DNA from: Lachnospiraceae bacterium C10
GTDB taxonomy: Bacteria > Bacillota > Clostridia > Lachnospirales > Lachnospiraceae
Direction of reading: 5' to 3'
DNA length: 64,000 nucleotides
NCBI GenBank assembly: GCA_900100095.1
Contig: FMTN01000020.1
Span: forward strand, 26,763 to 90,762
Part shown: positions 43,232-51,902 of the stretch, piece by piece
Numbering within the stretch: the first letter of the stretch is position 1
Layout of the letters: every line of letters begins with the position of its first letter
Made by a program: the position numbers and the translations under genes
Notes under the pieces: generated by a model
Databases searched by the model: none
Told to the model about the DNA's origin: nothing
The model's input: only the letters and a program-made list of their open reading frames with translations

Positions 43232-45025
43232 TTACGCTAGCTCGTCCCGAATTGCATCAATAATCTTTACAATTAATGTCACCCTGTTAAACGGTGTCAT
43301 CAGATAATATCCATCACATACACCGGCTATGTTCCTTGCTATATCCAGTGATGTGGAAACCGCAACATCTTCTGCCTCTTCTCTTGTCATATCCGGATGA
43401 TAACGGCTTACAATTTCATCCGGAATATGGATCCCCGGCATTTCGTTTGTCATAAAAATGGCATTCTTATAGGATACCAGTGGCATGATTCCAGCGATGA
43501 TGTTCGCCCCCGTCATCTCTTTTAACTGCGCCACCCGCTGTATATCTTCCTGCGAGTACACCGGCTGTGTAAGGAAATAACTGCATCCCTGGTCCATCTT
43601 AAGCTGCATTCGTTTGGCGATTACTTCCACATTGCGCCCGTGATAATTCAGCGCGCCTCCGTATACAATCGTATCCTTTGCAAACACATCGGAATTCATC
43701 ATCTTGGCCATATTCATAAATCGAATGGAATTATAATCAAACACGGAGGTGACATGGCTTCGATCCGCTGCCGGTACCGGATCCCCGGTCACCATCAGAA
43801 AATGCCGGATATCGTTCACATAACTTCCCAGCAGCATACCACGCAAACTGATCAGATTCCGGTCTCGACAGGCCACATGAGGCATCACAAAGATTCCACT
43901 CTCCTTTTGAATCTTTGCCCCCAGCAGCATCGGATCCATTCTTGTTCGTCCAAGAGGCGAATCGGAAAGGGTCAAAAGATCCACCTTCGCCTCTTTTAAG
44001 AGCTTTGCGCCCTGCATTACTTTTGAGATATCTTCGTTAAAAGGCGGGTCAAGTTCCACCACAAAGGCTTTCTCCCCTGTTCCCAGCTTCTTCCAAAAAG
44101 ATGAAAGGGTTCTGCCCTCCATGGTCATGGACGTTGGAATATCTCCTATGTCCTTTGGCATCGGGCGGCGTTTTCCAAACCGCTCCACCATCTTGCGAAT
44201 GTATTCCGGCGTACTTCCACAGCAGCCTCCCACAACATTCGCACCCAGGTCCAGCACCTTCTCCATTGTCGATACGAAGTAGTCCGCACTCTCACGATAA
44301 AGGGTCTGCCCCCGCAGGATGTAAGGATATCCTGCATTTGGAAGTACCATCCAGGGCTTGTCGGAATAGAAGGTTGTCTGTTCCATCAGATCTTTGATAT
44401 GTGACGGATCCATGCCACAGTTTACTCCGTAGACATCCACCTTCGGATCTGTTCCATACTGCTGCAGAATCCGTTCAAACGAAAGTCCACCCTTGGTATA
44501 TCCGTTCTTGTCGAAGGAAAAGGTCAATATAATTTCATTCTCAGAATCCTTCTCCTTGATGTAAGTAAAAATCTCATCCAGACCATAGGTATCCGCCTGT
44601 GTCTCAAACAAAAAAATTCTTGCCCCGACCTCATAGAACGCATCCACCATAGATGTGACCACGGACAGTAACTGTTCCAAATCCTGCATCACCGGATGAA
44701 ACAGGGTACCAAAGTCTGCCGCAACATAAACATCCTTACCGGATGCCTCTACCGCTTCCATGGCCAGACGAAAACTTTTCTTTGCAATAAGATTGCGCTG
44801 ATTCGCATCTGAAAAGAACAGGTCATTCACTGCAAAACTGTTGGTTCGAATCAGTTGCGCTCCCGCCTCGATATACTCCTCATGGATTCTGACAATCCTC
44901 TTCGGATCCGTCAGAACGGCCTGCTCTACCAGACCACCTTCCAGAGGATAGCACTTGTTATAATAAGTCCCCATCGCACCATCGGTGATGAGGATATGCT
45001 GTTTTAAATATTCTGTTATTTTCAT
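43232..45025 (-). CDS. Bifunctional homocysteine S-methyltransferase/methylenetetrahydrofolate reductase
   Basis: This 597-residue fusion has an N-terminal homocysteine S-methyltransferase domain (about 1-290, TDGAMGTYY, GVNCGMDPSH and GGCCGSTPEYI with zinc cysteines). A C-terminal MetF-type reductase domain (about 310-597, VELDPPFNED and YFLTQPVYS) follows. The architecture is like B. subtilis YitJ. It would make 5-methyl-THF for the MetH encoded 10 bp downstream. No S-box (SAM riboswitch) is visible upstream. The ribosome binding site is AAAAAGGA, and no strong promoter was found. Confidence 0.92.
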   Translation of the reverse strand: MKITEYLKQHILITDGAMGTYYNKCYPLEGGLVEQAVLTDPKRIVRIHEEYIEAGAQLIRTNSFAVNDLFFSDANQRNLIAKKSFRLAMEAVEASGKDVYVAADFGTLFHPVMQDLEQLLSVVTSMVDAFYEVGARIFLFETQADTYGLDEIFTYIKEKDSENEIILTFSFDKNGYTKGGLSFERILQQYGTDPKVDVYGVNCGMDPSHIKDLMEQTTFYSDKPWMVLPNAGYPYILRGQTLYRESADYFVSTMEKVLDLGANVVGGCCGSTPEYIRKMVERFGKRRPMPKDIGDIPTSMTMEGRTLSSFWKKLGTGEKAFVVELDPPFNEDISKVMQGAKLLKEAKVDLLTLSDSPLGRTRMDPMLLGAKIQKESGIFVMPHVACRDRNLISLRGMLLGSYVNDIRHFLMVTGDPVPAADRSHVTSVFDYNSIRFMNMAKMMNSDVFAKDTIVYGGALNYHGRNVEVIAKRMQLKMDQGCSYFLTQPVYSQEDIQRVAQLKEMTGANIIAGIMPLVSYKNAIFMTNEMPGIHIPDEIVSRYHPDMTREEAEDVAVSTSLDIARNIAGVCDGYYLMTPFNRVTLIVKIIDAIRDELA

Positions 45026-45174
45026 CTTTTTCTTTTTCCTTTTTCTGTCATAGGATCATTTTCACTACAACTTCCTATACTTTAGCACACAAAAGGGGGT
45101 AATTGTACTGTTATCCTACTTTTTCAACAAAACATACTAATTCTCTATGTAATTCAAGTCCTCTTTTTGTCCTT

Positions 45175-45203
45175 TTGACAGTAAAAAGGAGAAGTCCTAT
45201 AAT
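45175..45203 (+). promoter_or_regulatory. Perfect consensus promoter of the DUF1275 gene
   Basis: TTGACA and TATAAT, both perfect, are separated by 17 bases. Transcription should start near 45210, which excludes any translation start before 45223. Confidence 0.92.
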
Positions 45204-45222
45204 GTTTGCTCGGAGGTACCTT

Positions 45223-45894
45223 ATGAAATCAAGACAAATGTCGGAATCTTTTCGAAATGCAATCTTTCTCGCCCTATCCGGCGGTTTTCAGGATGCATAC
45301 ACCTATTTTAACCGCAATGAAGTTTTTTCCAATGCGCAGACCGGTAACATTGTATTAATGAGCCAGCATCTGATGAAGGGAGACTGGCTGAATGCTCTTC
45401 GTTACCTTCTTCCCTTAAGCTCTTTTGCCATTGGCATCTTCATCGCTGAACAGATCGGGGTTCGATTAAAGGAAAGCCGGCTTCTTCACTGGCGCCAGCT
45501 TGTGATTCTTATAGAAATGCTGATCCTTTGCATTGTCGGTCTGATCCCGCATTCACTGGATATGGTTGCCACAGCACTTGTATCCTTCTCCTGCTCCCTG
45601 CAGGTACAGACGTTCCGTAAAGTACACGGCTACGGCTATGCTTCCACCATGTGCATCGGCAATCTGCGCAGCGGTACCGCTGCTCTCTCCGCCTATCTGC
45701 GCAACCGGAATAAAAAGTCACTGGAAGCATCTGTGCATTACTTCGGCGTCATTTTCTTCTTCGGCCTTGGTTCCGGAATCGGTGGCATAATGACACAGAC
45801 CTACGGAATTCCCTGCATCTGGGTCTGCGACGGCCTGCTGCTGATCTGCTTTATGATTATGGCAATTCCCGAGAAAAAAGAAGTATTCCAATAA
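45223..45894 (+). CDS. DUF1275 (YoaK-like) membrane protein
   Basis: This integral membrane protein of 223 residues has about six helices and belongs to the DUF1275/YoaK family, which has no firm function. Family motifs are GGFQDAYTYF near the start, FSNAQTGNIVLM and GYASTMCIGNLRSG. The frame is open 40 codons further upstream. The ATG at 45223 is chosen because the consensus promoter (-10 at 45198-45203) lies inside that extra stretch and CGGAGG stands right before the ATG. It is monocistronic and divergent from the MTHFR fusion gene. Confidence 0.88.
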   Translation: MKSRQMSESFRNAIFLALSGGFQDAYTYFNRNEVFSNAQTGNIVLMSQHLMKGDWLNALRYLLPLSSFAIGIFIAEQIGVRLKESRLLHWRQLVILIEMLILCIVGLIPHSLDMVATALVSFSCSLQVQTFRKVHGYGYASTMCIGNLRSGTAALSAYLRNRNKKSLEASVHYFGVIFFFGLGSGIGGIMTQTYGIPCIWVCDGLLLICFMIMAIPEKKEVFQ

Positions 45895-45895
45895 T

Positions 45896-45964
45896 GAAAA
45901 AGGCTGCGAGGCAACCAATGGGAATCTATCATTTTTCCCTTGGACTGCTCACAGCCTCTTTTTA
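45896..45964 (+). terminator. Bidirectional terminator between DUF1275 and a small gene
   Basis: Outer arms AAAAAGGCTG/CAGCCTCTTTTT and inner arms CCAATGGGAA/TTTCCCTTGG, with mismatches, are flanked by A- and T-runs on both sides. It can end transcription from both directions. Confidence 0.82.
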
Positions 45965-46186
45965 TTGAAGTTTTGCTTTTATATTCTCGGGAGAACTTCC
46001 ACTGATAACAACAGAAAAACTGCCGTCATCCAGATGATAGGTCTCGCTGACCATACCCTTTCCCTTTTGCATTTCCCGGATAAAATCCGCAACAATATTC
46101 GGCAGAATGGCCGTATCAAAATGACGCGCCTTATCCTCTCCCAGCTTTTCTTCAATCTCTTTTAACAGGCTCTCTCTCCAGGTCAT
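45962..46186 (-). CDS. Small hypothetical protein
   Basis: This 74-residue soluble protein starts MTWRESLLKEIEEKLGEDKA. It has an N-terminal charged amphipathic helix and a C-terminal beta-rich segment (ETYHLDDGSFSVVISG). I do not recognise the family. The frame is open 18 codons further, but AAAGGAG stands 6 bases before the ATG at 46186. It is the last gene after rfbB-rfbC, about 20 bp behind rfbC, and ends at a bidirectional terminator. The connection with sugar nucleotide synthesis is only positional. Confidence 0.6.
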   Translation of the reverse strand: MTWRESLLKEIEEKLGEDKARHFDTAILPNIVADFIREMQKGKGMVSETYHLDDGSFSVVISGSSPENIKAKLQ

Positions 46187-46206
46187 GGTTTCTCCTTTGG
46201 ATGATG

Positions 46207-46815
46207 TCAAAACGTAAATGTATCTTGAAGCTTTTGCCACTTCTGATCCTTTGATGCGATGGTTAGCGGTGTCTTATCCTCCAATTGATAACCGGCTGCG
46301 CTTGCATCTCCCGGGTAATCCCCCGTAACCTGCGGCCATACGATTCCGATCTGCGGATCATTCCAGGCCAGACCACCTTCATCATTCGGATGCCAGAAAT
46401 CCGTTACCTTATAACAGAATTCCGCCTCATCAGAAAGCACCAAAAATCCATGGGCAAATCCCCTCGGGATAAAAAGCTGCTGTTTGTTTTCCTCGGATAA
46501 AATCTGTCCACACCATTTCCCGTAAGTCTTGGAATCTTTTCTCAAGTCAACTGCCACATCGAAGACCTCACCTCTGGTCACACGAACCAGTTTGCACTGA
46601 GGGTGCTGCTTTTGAAAATGAAGACCTCTAAGAACACCCTTTACGCTTTTCGACTGATTATCCTGTACAAAGACTTCACAGATTCCTGCTTCCTGCAATT
46701 CCCTTTGATTATATGTTTCCATAAAGTATCCCCTGTCATCTCCATGACAGGTCGGCGTGATCAGACAGACACCTTCAATTCCTCCGATATTCTTTTCAAC
46801 AACAATCTGTCCCAT
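46207..46815 (-). CDS. rfbC: dTDP-4-dehydrorhamnose 3,5-epimerase
   Basis: This enzyme epimerises the 4-keto sugar in dTDP-L-rhamnose synthesis. The 202-residue protein has the cupin fold with DDRGYFMETYNQ, LRGLHFQ containing the catalytic His, and FIPRGFAHGFLVLSD. Its length is standard. It overlaps rfbB by one base (TAATG). The first and last enzymes of the pathway, RfbA and RfbD, are not in this window. The product is a cell-surface polysaccharide precursor. Confidence 0.94.
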   Translation of the reverse strand: MGQIVVEKNIGGIEGVCLITPTCHGDDRGYFMETYNQRELQEAGICEVFVQDNQSKSVKGVLRGLHFQKQHPQCKLVRVTRGEVFDVAVDLRKDSKTYGKWCGQILSEENKQQLFIPRGFAHGFLVLSDEAEFCYKVTDFWHPNDEGGLAWNDPQIGIVWPQVTGDYPGDASAAGYQLEDKTPLTIASKDQKWQKLQDTFTF

Positions 46816-47843
46816 TAATGAATGCCTCCCTCTCCGTACATCTTCTCATAGTATTTCTGATAATCGCCGGAGATAATATTTTCCCACCAATCTTTATGGT
46901 CAAGATACCACTGGATGGTAAGTCTGATTCCATCCGCAAACTTCGTATCCGGAAGCCAGCCCAATTCCTTGTGAATCTTCCCCGGATCGATGGCGTAGCG
47001 CTGGTCATGCCCCTTCCGATCCTCCACATGCCGGATCAGATCATAAGGCTTGCCCAATTCATCACAAATCAGCTTCACAATGTCGATATTTCGCATCTCA
47101 TTATGACCGCCGATGTTATATACTTCTCCCACACGTCCCTTGCGAAGAATCAGATCGATTGCCTTACAATGATCCTGCACATACAGCCAGTCTCGGATGT
47201 TAAGGCCTTCACCATAAACCGGGAGAGGCTTATCAGCAAGAGCATTGGCAATCATGAGCGGAATCAGCTTCTCCGGGAACTGGTACGGTCCGTAATTATT
47301 GGAACAGCGGCTGATGGTCACAGGAAGTCCATAGGTTCTGTGATAAGCCATTACCAGAAGATCTGCCGATGCCTTGGAGGATGAGTAAGGGCTTGAAGTA
47401 TGAAGCGGTGTGTCCTCATAGAAGAACAGATCCGGCCGGTCCATCGGAAGGTCTCCGTATACCTCATCGGTCGAAACCTGATGATACCGCTTGACTCCAT
47501 AGGCCTTTGCCGCATCCATAAGAATCGATGTTCCAATAATATTCGTCTCAAGGAACACCTGTGGATTCTCAATGGAACGATCCACATGCGACTCCGCTGC
47601 AAAATTTACAACCACATCCGGACGCGTCTTCTCAAACAGGTCAAAGATGCCTTCCCGATCCCGGATATCCATCTTCACAAAGCTAAAGTTCTCCTGCTCC
47701 ATAACAGGTTCCAGTGTAGACAGATTACCAGCATAGGTCAGACAATCGACACAAAGAATGCTATCCTCCGGATGCTTCTCCAATTCATAAAAAATAAAAT
47801 TACTGCCGATAAAACCGGCTCCACCTGTGACAAGAATTTTCAT
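46815..47843 (-). CDS. rfbB: dTDP-glucose 4,6-dehydratase
   Basis: This enzyme converts dTDP-glucose to the 4-keto-6-deoxy sugar, using bound NAD. The 342-residue SDR-extended protein has the NAD motif GGAGFIGSNF (7-16), FAAESHVDRS, STDEVYGDL and the catalytic Tyr/Lys in YSSSKASADLL. It is followed directly by rfbC. The upstream gap holds the truncated A4 repeat and the GH16 terminator. No clear promoter was identified. Confidence 0.96.
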   Translation of the reverse strand: MKILVTGGAGFIGSNFIFYELEKHPEDSILCVDCLTYAGNLSTLEPVMEQENFSFVKMDIRDREGIFDLFEKTRPDVVVNFAAESHVDRSIENPQVFLETNIIGTSILMDAAKAYGVKRYHQVSTDEVYGDLPMDRPDLFFYEDTPLHTSSPYSSSKASADLLVMAYHRTYGLPVTISRCSNNYGPYQFPEKLIPLMIANALADKPLPVYGEGLNIRDWLYVQDHCKAIDLILRKGRVGEVYNIGGHNEMRNIDIVKLICDELGKPYDLIRHVEDRKGHDQRYAIDPGKIHKELGWLPDTKFADGIRLTIQWYLDHKDWWENIISGDYQKYYEKMYGEGGIH

Positions 47844-47976
47844 GTATCCGTTCTCCCTTATCCTGTTATTTCAAAAGATTCTATACAATAATACTACCCG
47901 TATTGATATCCTTACATACCATTCTATCTTACCACATCTGATGCCCTTTTGCCCTTCTCTCGGCATATAAGTTAAA

Positions 47977-48013
47977 GTCAAGACTCGCTCGGAGCTTGTA
48001 CCCCGACTGAGTT
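47977..48013 (-). repeat. Family A repeat, copy A4 (internally deleted)
   Basis: The outer half of hairpin 1 (GTCAAGACTCGCTCG) is fused directly to the second half of hairpin 3 (GAGCTTGTACC...GACTGAGTT). About 90 bases of the full element are missing between short shared TCG sequences. The end abuts the A-run of the GH16 terminator. Confidence 0.75.
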
Positions 48014-48050
48014 AAAAAGCGGGAACCCGCTGATTTTGCGGATTCCCACC
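48014..48050 (-). terminator. Intrinsic terminator of the GH16 gene
   Basis: The stem GGGAA-CCGC/GCGG-TTCCC has one mismatch on each arm and is followed on the minus strand by GCTTTTT. It starts just after the GH16 stop codon. Confidence 0.85.
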
Positions 48051-48053
48051 TTA

Positions 48054-51000
48054 CTACTTCACCTCTGTCAGAGAAATATTTTCAATTGTAATGGTGGATG
48101 CAGGATTGTCTCCCTCCATTTTTCCCATGGAAAACTGAACAACCACCGGTTCTCTTAATTTTCCACCTGCATCATAGAGCATTTCCCTTGTTACCTCAAA
48201 GGATATCTCCTGTTCCTCAGCTGTCTCGCCTAATCTAATAACACCTCCGGCAATCCAGGTATAGGTTCCGCCATCTTCCATAACTGCCAGCTTGACATTA
48301 CGGGACGTCGTTGAGGAAGCCGTAAACTTCAGGCGATATGTTTTTCCTGCCTCCAGCTTTCCCGTAATCGGAGCCTTGATCTGAATGCCCCATTCCTGGT
48401 CTCCTACATTCTCAACGACAGCTGTGAATTTCTTTCCATTCTCTGTGATTTCACCCTGTGCTCCCTGATCGGCATAGACATTTTTTGCCCAGACCACATC
48501 TGACAGAAGATTGGCATCTCCTTCATCATCCGGTGTTGTATCAATCAGCTTTACCTTTGTGATTTTAATCACAGATCCCGGTGTATCCTGCGGTATTGCA
48601 TGTCCGTTTGCATCGTAGATTGTCGTTGCTCCAAGAGAGAACTGAGCTACCAGTGTATCGCTGTCTGTTTCCGCCGGAGTAAATGTCGTTACGAATTCTT
48701 TTCTTTCCGGTGTAAGATCTGCATCAATGGCGCCAAAGCTTTTATAGTCTCCCTTATCTCTCTGGATGGAGAGCTTGATCGAACGATTTACAGTAGAAGA
48801 TGCTTCAAAGGACAGCTTGTAAGTATGTCCGCCTTTTACTCCTGCAATCGCCTGCTTCAACTGAACCTGCCAGTCTGCACTACCTGTATTACTGATATCA
48901 GCAAGGAAATATCCCTCTTTGGCAGAAAGAGTGGCTGACGCATTGGCATCCACATAAGGTGACCAGCTGCTTAATTCTTCCTCAAAATTACCGTTCTTGA
49001 TCAGGTTATCATCCCCTGCAGCCACAACCACACTTACATCATCCAGTAAAACCTTTTTGTTTCCCGAAAACGTAATAGTGAGATCTTTTGCAATGTCACC
49101 TTCGCCTGCTGCAATGACGCCGGTATAGCGGTCAAGGCCTTCCTTTACATTCTCCTCCTTATCCGTAAAGGTTACTCTCTCTCCGCAAAGGCTTACCGTA
49201 ACATCCTCTGTCGTTGTAAGATCCTCATTGCAAAGAAGTGATACCTGATAGCTTTGTCCCTCCTTCAGATATAACCCTTTCTGTCGAATGAGAGCCCGCT
49301 TTCCCTCCTTCGGAGTAACCGATAACATCCGTGCGTAAGGCGAGTCGTTGGTTACATAAACCTTTGCTTCGTTTTTACCGGATACATCCCAGTTCCCCAG
49401 ATAATTTGCTCCTTCCTGGAACCCTCCGTTAAATACATAATTGCCGTCTGAGGTGGTCTTGACCACAGCCTGTCCCTGTCCTGTCTTAACCAGTTTCACA
49501 TTGGAGATAAACACATCCGCTGTATCTCCTGCCCCCATGTTAAACTCTGCCTGACAATTCTTATCTGTAAGACCTGTCATGGTAAAATCATAACTGAAAT
49601 GCTGCCTTTGGGTTGTAAGATGCACCGTATTATTTGCCGGATACTTTGCCCAGCCATTGTCCGGTGAACAAAGGTCCGCTGTTAAGGTTCTCTCCTCACT
49701 GGCATAGGCATCGAAGGAGAACCGGTACTCTCCCAGCTGATCCAGCTGGATTTTATCCTGCTTTGGCTGAATACTATAGTCAACACTGCCCTTCTCTAAA
49801 GTATGAATCACAACAGAATCACCGGAAACGGTCATGGTTGCATCCCCACCGTTTGCAAGTCCTAAGGTCCACTGATTCCCTGTAACCGGGCTTAAAAGAT
49901 TTTTATCTGAGACCGGAAGAGTATTCACCTTTTCCTCCGGAATCCTGATATTTTCTGTATCATAGGAATCCTTCTGGTACACACGTACATAATCAATATC
50001 ATATTCCTGATCAAAGTCTGTGGTATCATCGGTATAACCTACCCAGCTTCCACCGACTGCAAGATTTAAAATAATATAAAAATCCTGATCGAAAGGAGCC
50101 GGATAGCTGACCTTCTCTTTTCCGTCCTTTGCCGTATACCACTGATTTGCCGTGTGGTATAAGACCCCATCCATATACCAGTTCATATGATCCGGAAACC
50201 ACTCCAGTGAGAAGGTGTGATACTCATCGGCATAATCCCCATCCTTTAACTCAAAGGTTCCCTGATCCTCCTTATGCGGTGTTCCGTAATGGATGGTGCC
50301 ATAAGCCTTTTTTGTATTCTGTCCCATAACCTCCATGCAGTCGATTTCTCCGCACTTTGGCCACTGTCCATATAAGTTTTCATCCTCCGGCATCATCCAG
50401 AAAGCCGGCAGATATCCCTGTGTCTTCGGTACCTTGACCCTGGCTTCAAACAGTCCGTATTTATACTTCTGATGCCCCTGGGTATTCACACGTCCGGAAG
50501 TATAGGAATAGCTTCCATCATTGTTTCTGACTCTCTTTGGTTTTATGTGAAGCACACCGTCCTTCACCTGGAGATTGTCTTCTGAATCCACATAGGCCTG
50601 CTGCTCATCATTGACCCACCTTGGATCATGAAGTTCCACATTCCAGTTACTGCGATCCAGTGAAGTTCCATCAAACTCATCCGACCACTTCAGCTGATAG
50701 CCTTGATAGGATAGATTCTTTTTTTGATCCTTTGGCGGAGCAATCGATGCATTGGAGCCTGCCTGTCCGGATGATGTGTTATCCTTCTGTTCATCCTTCT
50801 GTTCATCTTCCGGCTCTTTTCCATCCTCTGACGTCTTCGCCTGATTCACTCCGTTCACAAGGGCATTCCGGATTCCCTGATCCACCGAAACCGTTCCAAT
50901 CTGCGACAGTTCAACACTGGTCCCTTCCGCATGAATTCCAAGATTTTTCACACTTCCTGTTCCATAAATCAGCGCACGCTTTCCATAGACCTGAAGGCTG

Positions 51001-51713
51001 TCGATCTTTGCCTCCTGCAAGGTAACTCCAACATCTGCTCCTTTTACGGTTACAGTCTTTGCAGCACCCTTTAGAATGACATTTTTACTTTTCTCTTCAA
51101 CTACAACACTGTCGACCTTCACCTTTGCCGCAATCTTAAGAGACACATCCCGCTTCTCATTCTGCAAAATAACCCTCGAAAGACTGGACTGTCCGGTTAC
51201 ATTGATGGAATTTTCACCGCCACCCCGAACAACCGTCAGCTTGTCCACGGTTACATTCGAAAGGGTCACTGCTCCTTTACCCACGCTTTCTGCAATGACT
51301 AGATTCCCTCTCACATGGGTGTTCTTTAAGGTTACGCCGGCTTTTTTTATCAGCACGTTACCCTTTTTTGTTACGGTTGTGCTCTTTGTCACAACATTAG
51401 GAAAGCGTTTCTTCAGCAGCTTCTTTAAGCCCGTTTCACTGACGGTCTTTTTCGGCGTATAGCTTCCCAGCAGTTCCTTCTGACGGATGGAGCTGTCCTT
51501 TGACATGACCGATGCCACATAATCATAGGTCGCTTTCTTTTTGCTTCCCGTCTCGTCTGTTTTTACCCCTAAAAACGAATCCACCTGTGACTTTGCCGCC
51601 GTCTGACTTAATACAGCCGGCTGTTTTCCATACACTGTTCCTACCGGTGACAAAGCACTTGCCACCATGGCAGCTGCCAAAACCCCTGACAGCCATCCTT
51701 TCCCTCTTTTCAT
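48054..51713 (-). CDS. Secreted multimodular GH16 beta-glucanase
   Basis: This secreted endo-beta-1,3(4)-glucanase (laminarinase/lichenase type) has 1219 residues. A signal peptide (1-29) is followed by a beta-strand-rich repeated region (about 110-285) resembling a short parallel beta-helix. A charged linker (about 295-325) leads to the GH16 domain (about 335-600). Its catalytic motif is GEIDCMEVMG, with Glu456 as nucleophile, Asp458 and Glu461 as acid/base. About four CBM4/9-like carbohydrate-binding modules follow (about 615-1219). No LPXTG or S-layer anchor is visible. It is monocistronic. Confidence 0.9.
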   Translation of the reverse strand: MKRGKGWLSGVLAAAMVASALSPVGTVYGKQPAVLSQTAAKSQVDSFLGVKTDETGSKKKATYDYVASVMSKDSSIRQKELLGSYTPKKTVSETGLKKLLKKRFPNVVTKSTTVTKKGNVLIKKAGVTLKNTHVRGNLVIAESVGKGAVTLSNVTVDKLTVVRGGGENSINVTGQSSLSRVILQNEKRDVSLKIAAKVKVDSVVVEEKSKNVILKGAAKTVTVKGADVGVTLQEAKIDSLQVYGKRALIYGTGSVKNLGIHAEGTSVELSQIGTVSVDQGIRNALVNGVNQAKTSEDGKEPEDEQKDEQKDNTSSGQAGSNASIAPPKDQKKNLSYQGYQLKWSDEFDGTSLDRSNWNVELHDPRWVNDEQQAYVDSEDNLQVKDGVLHIKPKRVRNNDGSYSYTSGRVNTQGHQKYKYGLFEARVKVPKTQGYLPAFWMMPEDENLYGQWPKCGEIDCMEVMGQNTKKAYGTIHYGTPHKEDQGTFELKDGDYADEYHTFSLEWFPDHMNWYMDGVLYHTANQWYTAKDGKEKVSYPAPFDQDFYIILNLAVGGSWVGYTDDTTDFDQEYDIDYVRVYQKDSYDTENIRIPEEKVNTLPVSDKNLLSPVTGNQWTLGLANGGDATMTVSGDSVVIHTLEKGSVDYSIQPKQDKIQLDQLGEYRFSFDAYASEERTLTADLCSPDNGWAKYPANNTVHLTTQRQHFSYDFTMTGLTDKNCQAEFNMGAGDTADVFISNVKLVKTGQGQAVVKTTSDGNYVFNGGFQEGANYLGNWDVSGKNEAKVYVTNDSPYARMLSVTPKEGKRALIRQKGLYLKEGQSYQVSLLCNEDLTTTEDVTVSLCGERVTFTDKEENVKEGLDRYTGVIAAGEGDIAKDLTITFSGNKKVLLDDVSVVVAAGDDNLIKNGNFEEELSSWSPYVDANASATLSAKEGYFLADISNTGSADWQVQLKQAIAGVKGGHTYKLSFEASSTVNRSIKLSIQRDKGDYKSFGAIDADLTPERKEFVTTFTPAETDSDTLVAQFSLGATTIYDANGHAIPQDTPGSVIKITKVKLIDTTPDDEGDANLLSDVVWAKNVYADQGAQGEITENGKKFTAVVENVGDQEWGIQIKAPITGKLEAGKTYRLKFTASSTTSRNVKLAVMEDGGTYTWIAGGVIRLGETAEEQEISFEVTREMLYDAGGKLREPVVVQFSMGKMEGDNPASTITIENISLTEVK

Positions 51714-51838
51714 ATGTCCCTCCTGTTTCTGTTACAAAGACAAATCTTCTTGCCCTCTCTTTACAGTTACAATATAAAAAAAGAGAAAAAATTTATATCA
51801 GTTCTATATCCGATATATCATTTCTATGCCATCCTATC

Positions 51839-51852
51839 GCTCGTTGTTATAC
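51839..51852 (-). repeat. Family B terminal fragment, copy B5
   Basis: Only the last 14 bases of family B (gctcgttgttatac) are present, directly at the A-run of the carB terminator. This is the shortest copy, and it shows that the terminal motif is kept at the terminator even without the hairpins. Confidence 0.65.
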
Positions 51853-51888
51853 AAAAAAGACCTCACTCCACTTGGGAATGAGGCCTCT
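51853..51888 (-). terminator. Intrinsic terminator of carB
   Basis: The stem AG-CCTCA-TCC/GGA-TGAGG-CT has two mismatches and is followed on the minus strand by six T residues. Family B fragment B5 follows at once. Confidence 0.8.
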
Positions 51889-51902
51889 GCCTTACATATC
51901 TA

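Noticed and set aside
45026..45222. SAM riboswitch upstream of the MTHFR fusion gene
   Set aside because: None of the conserved S-box core sequence is present and the region is AT-rich without the needed stems.
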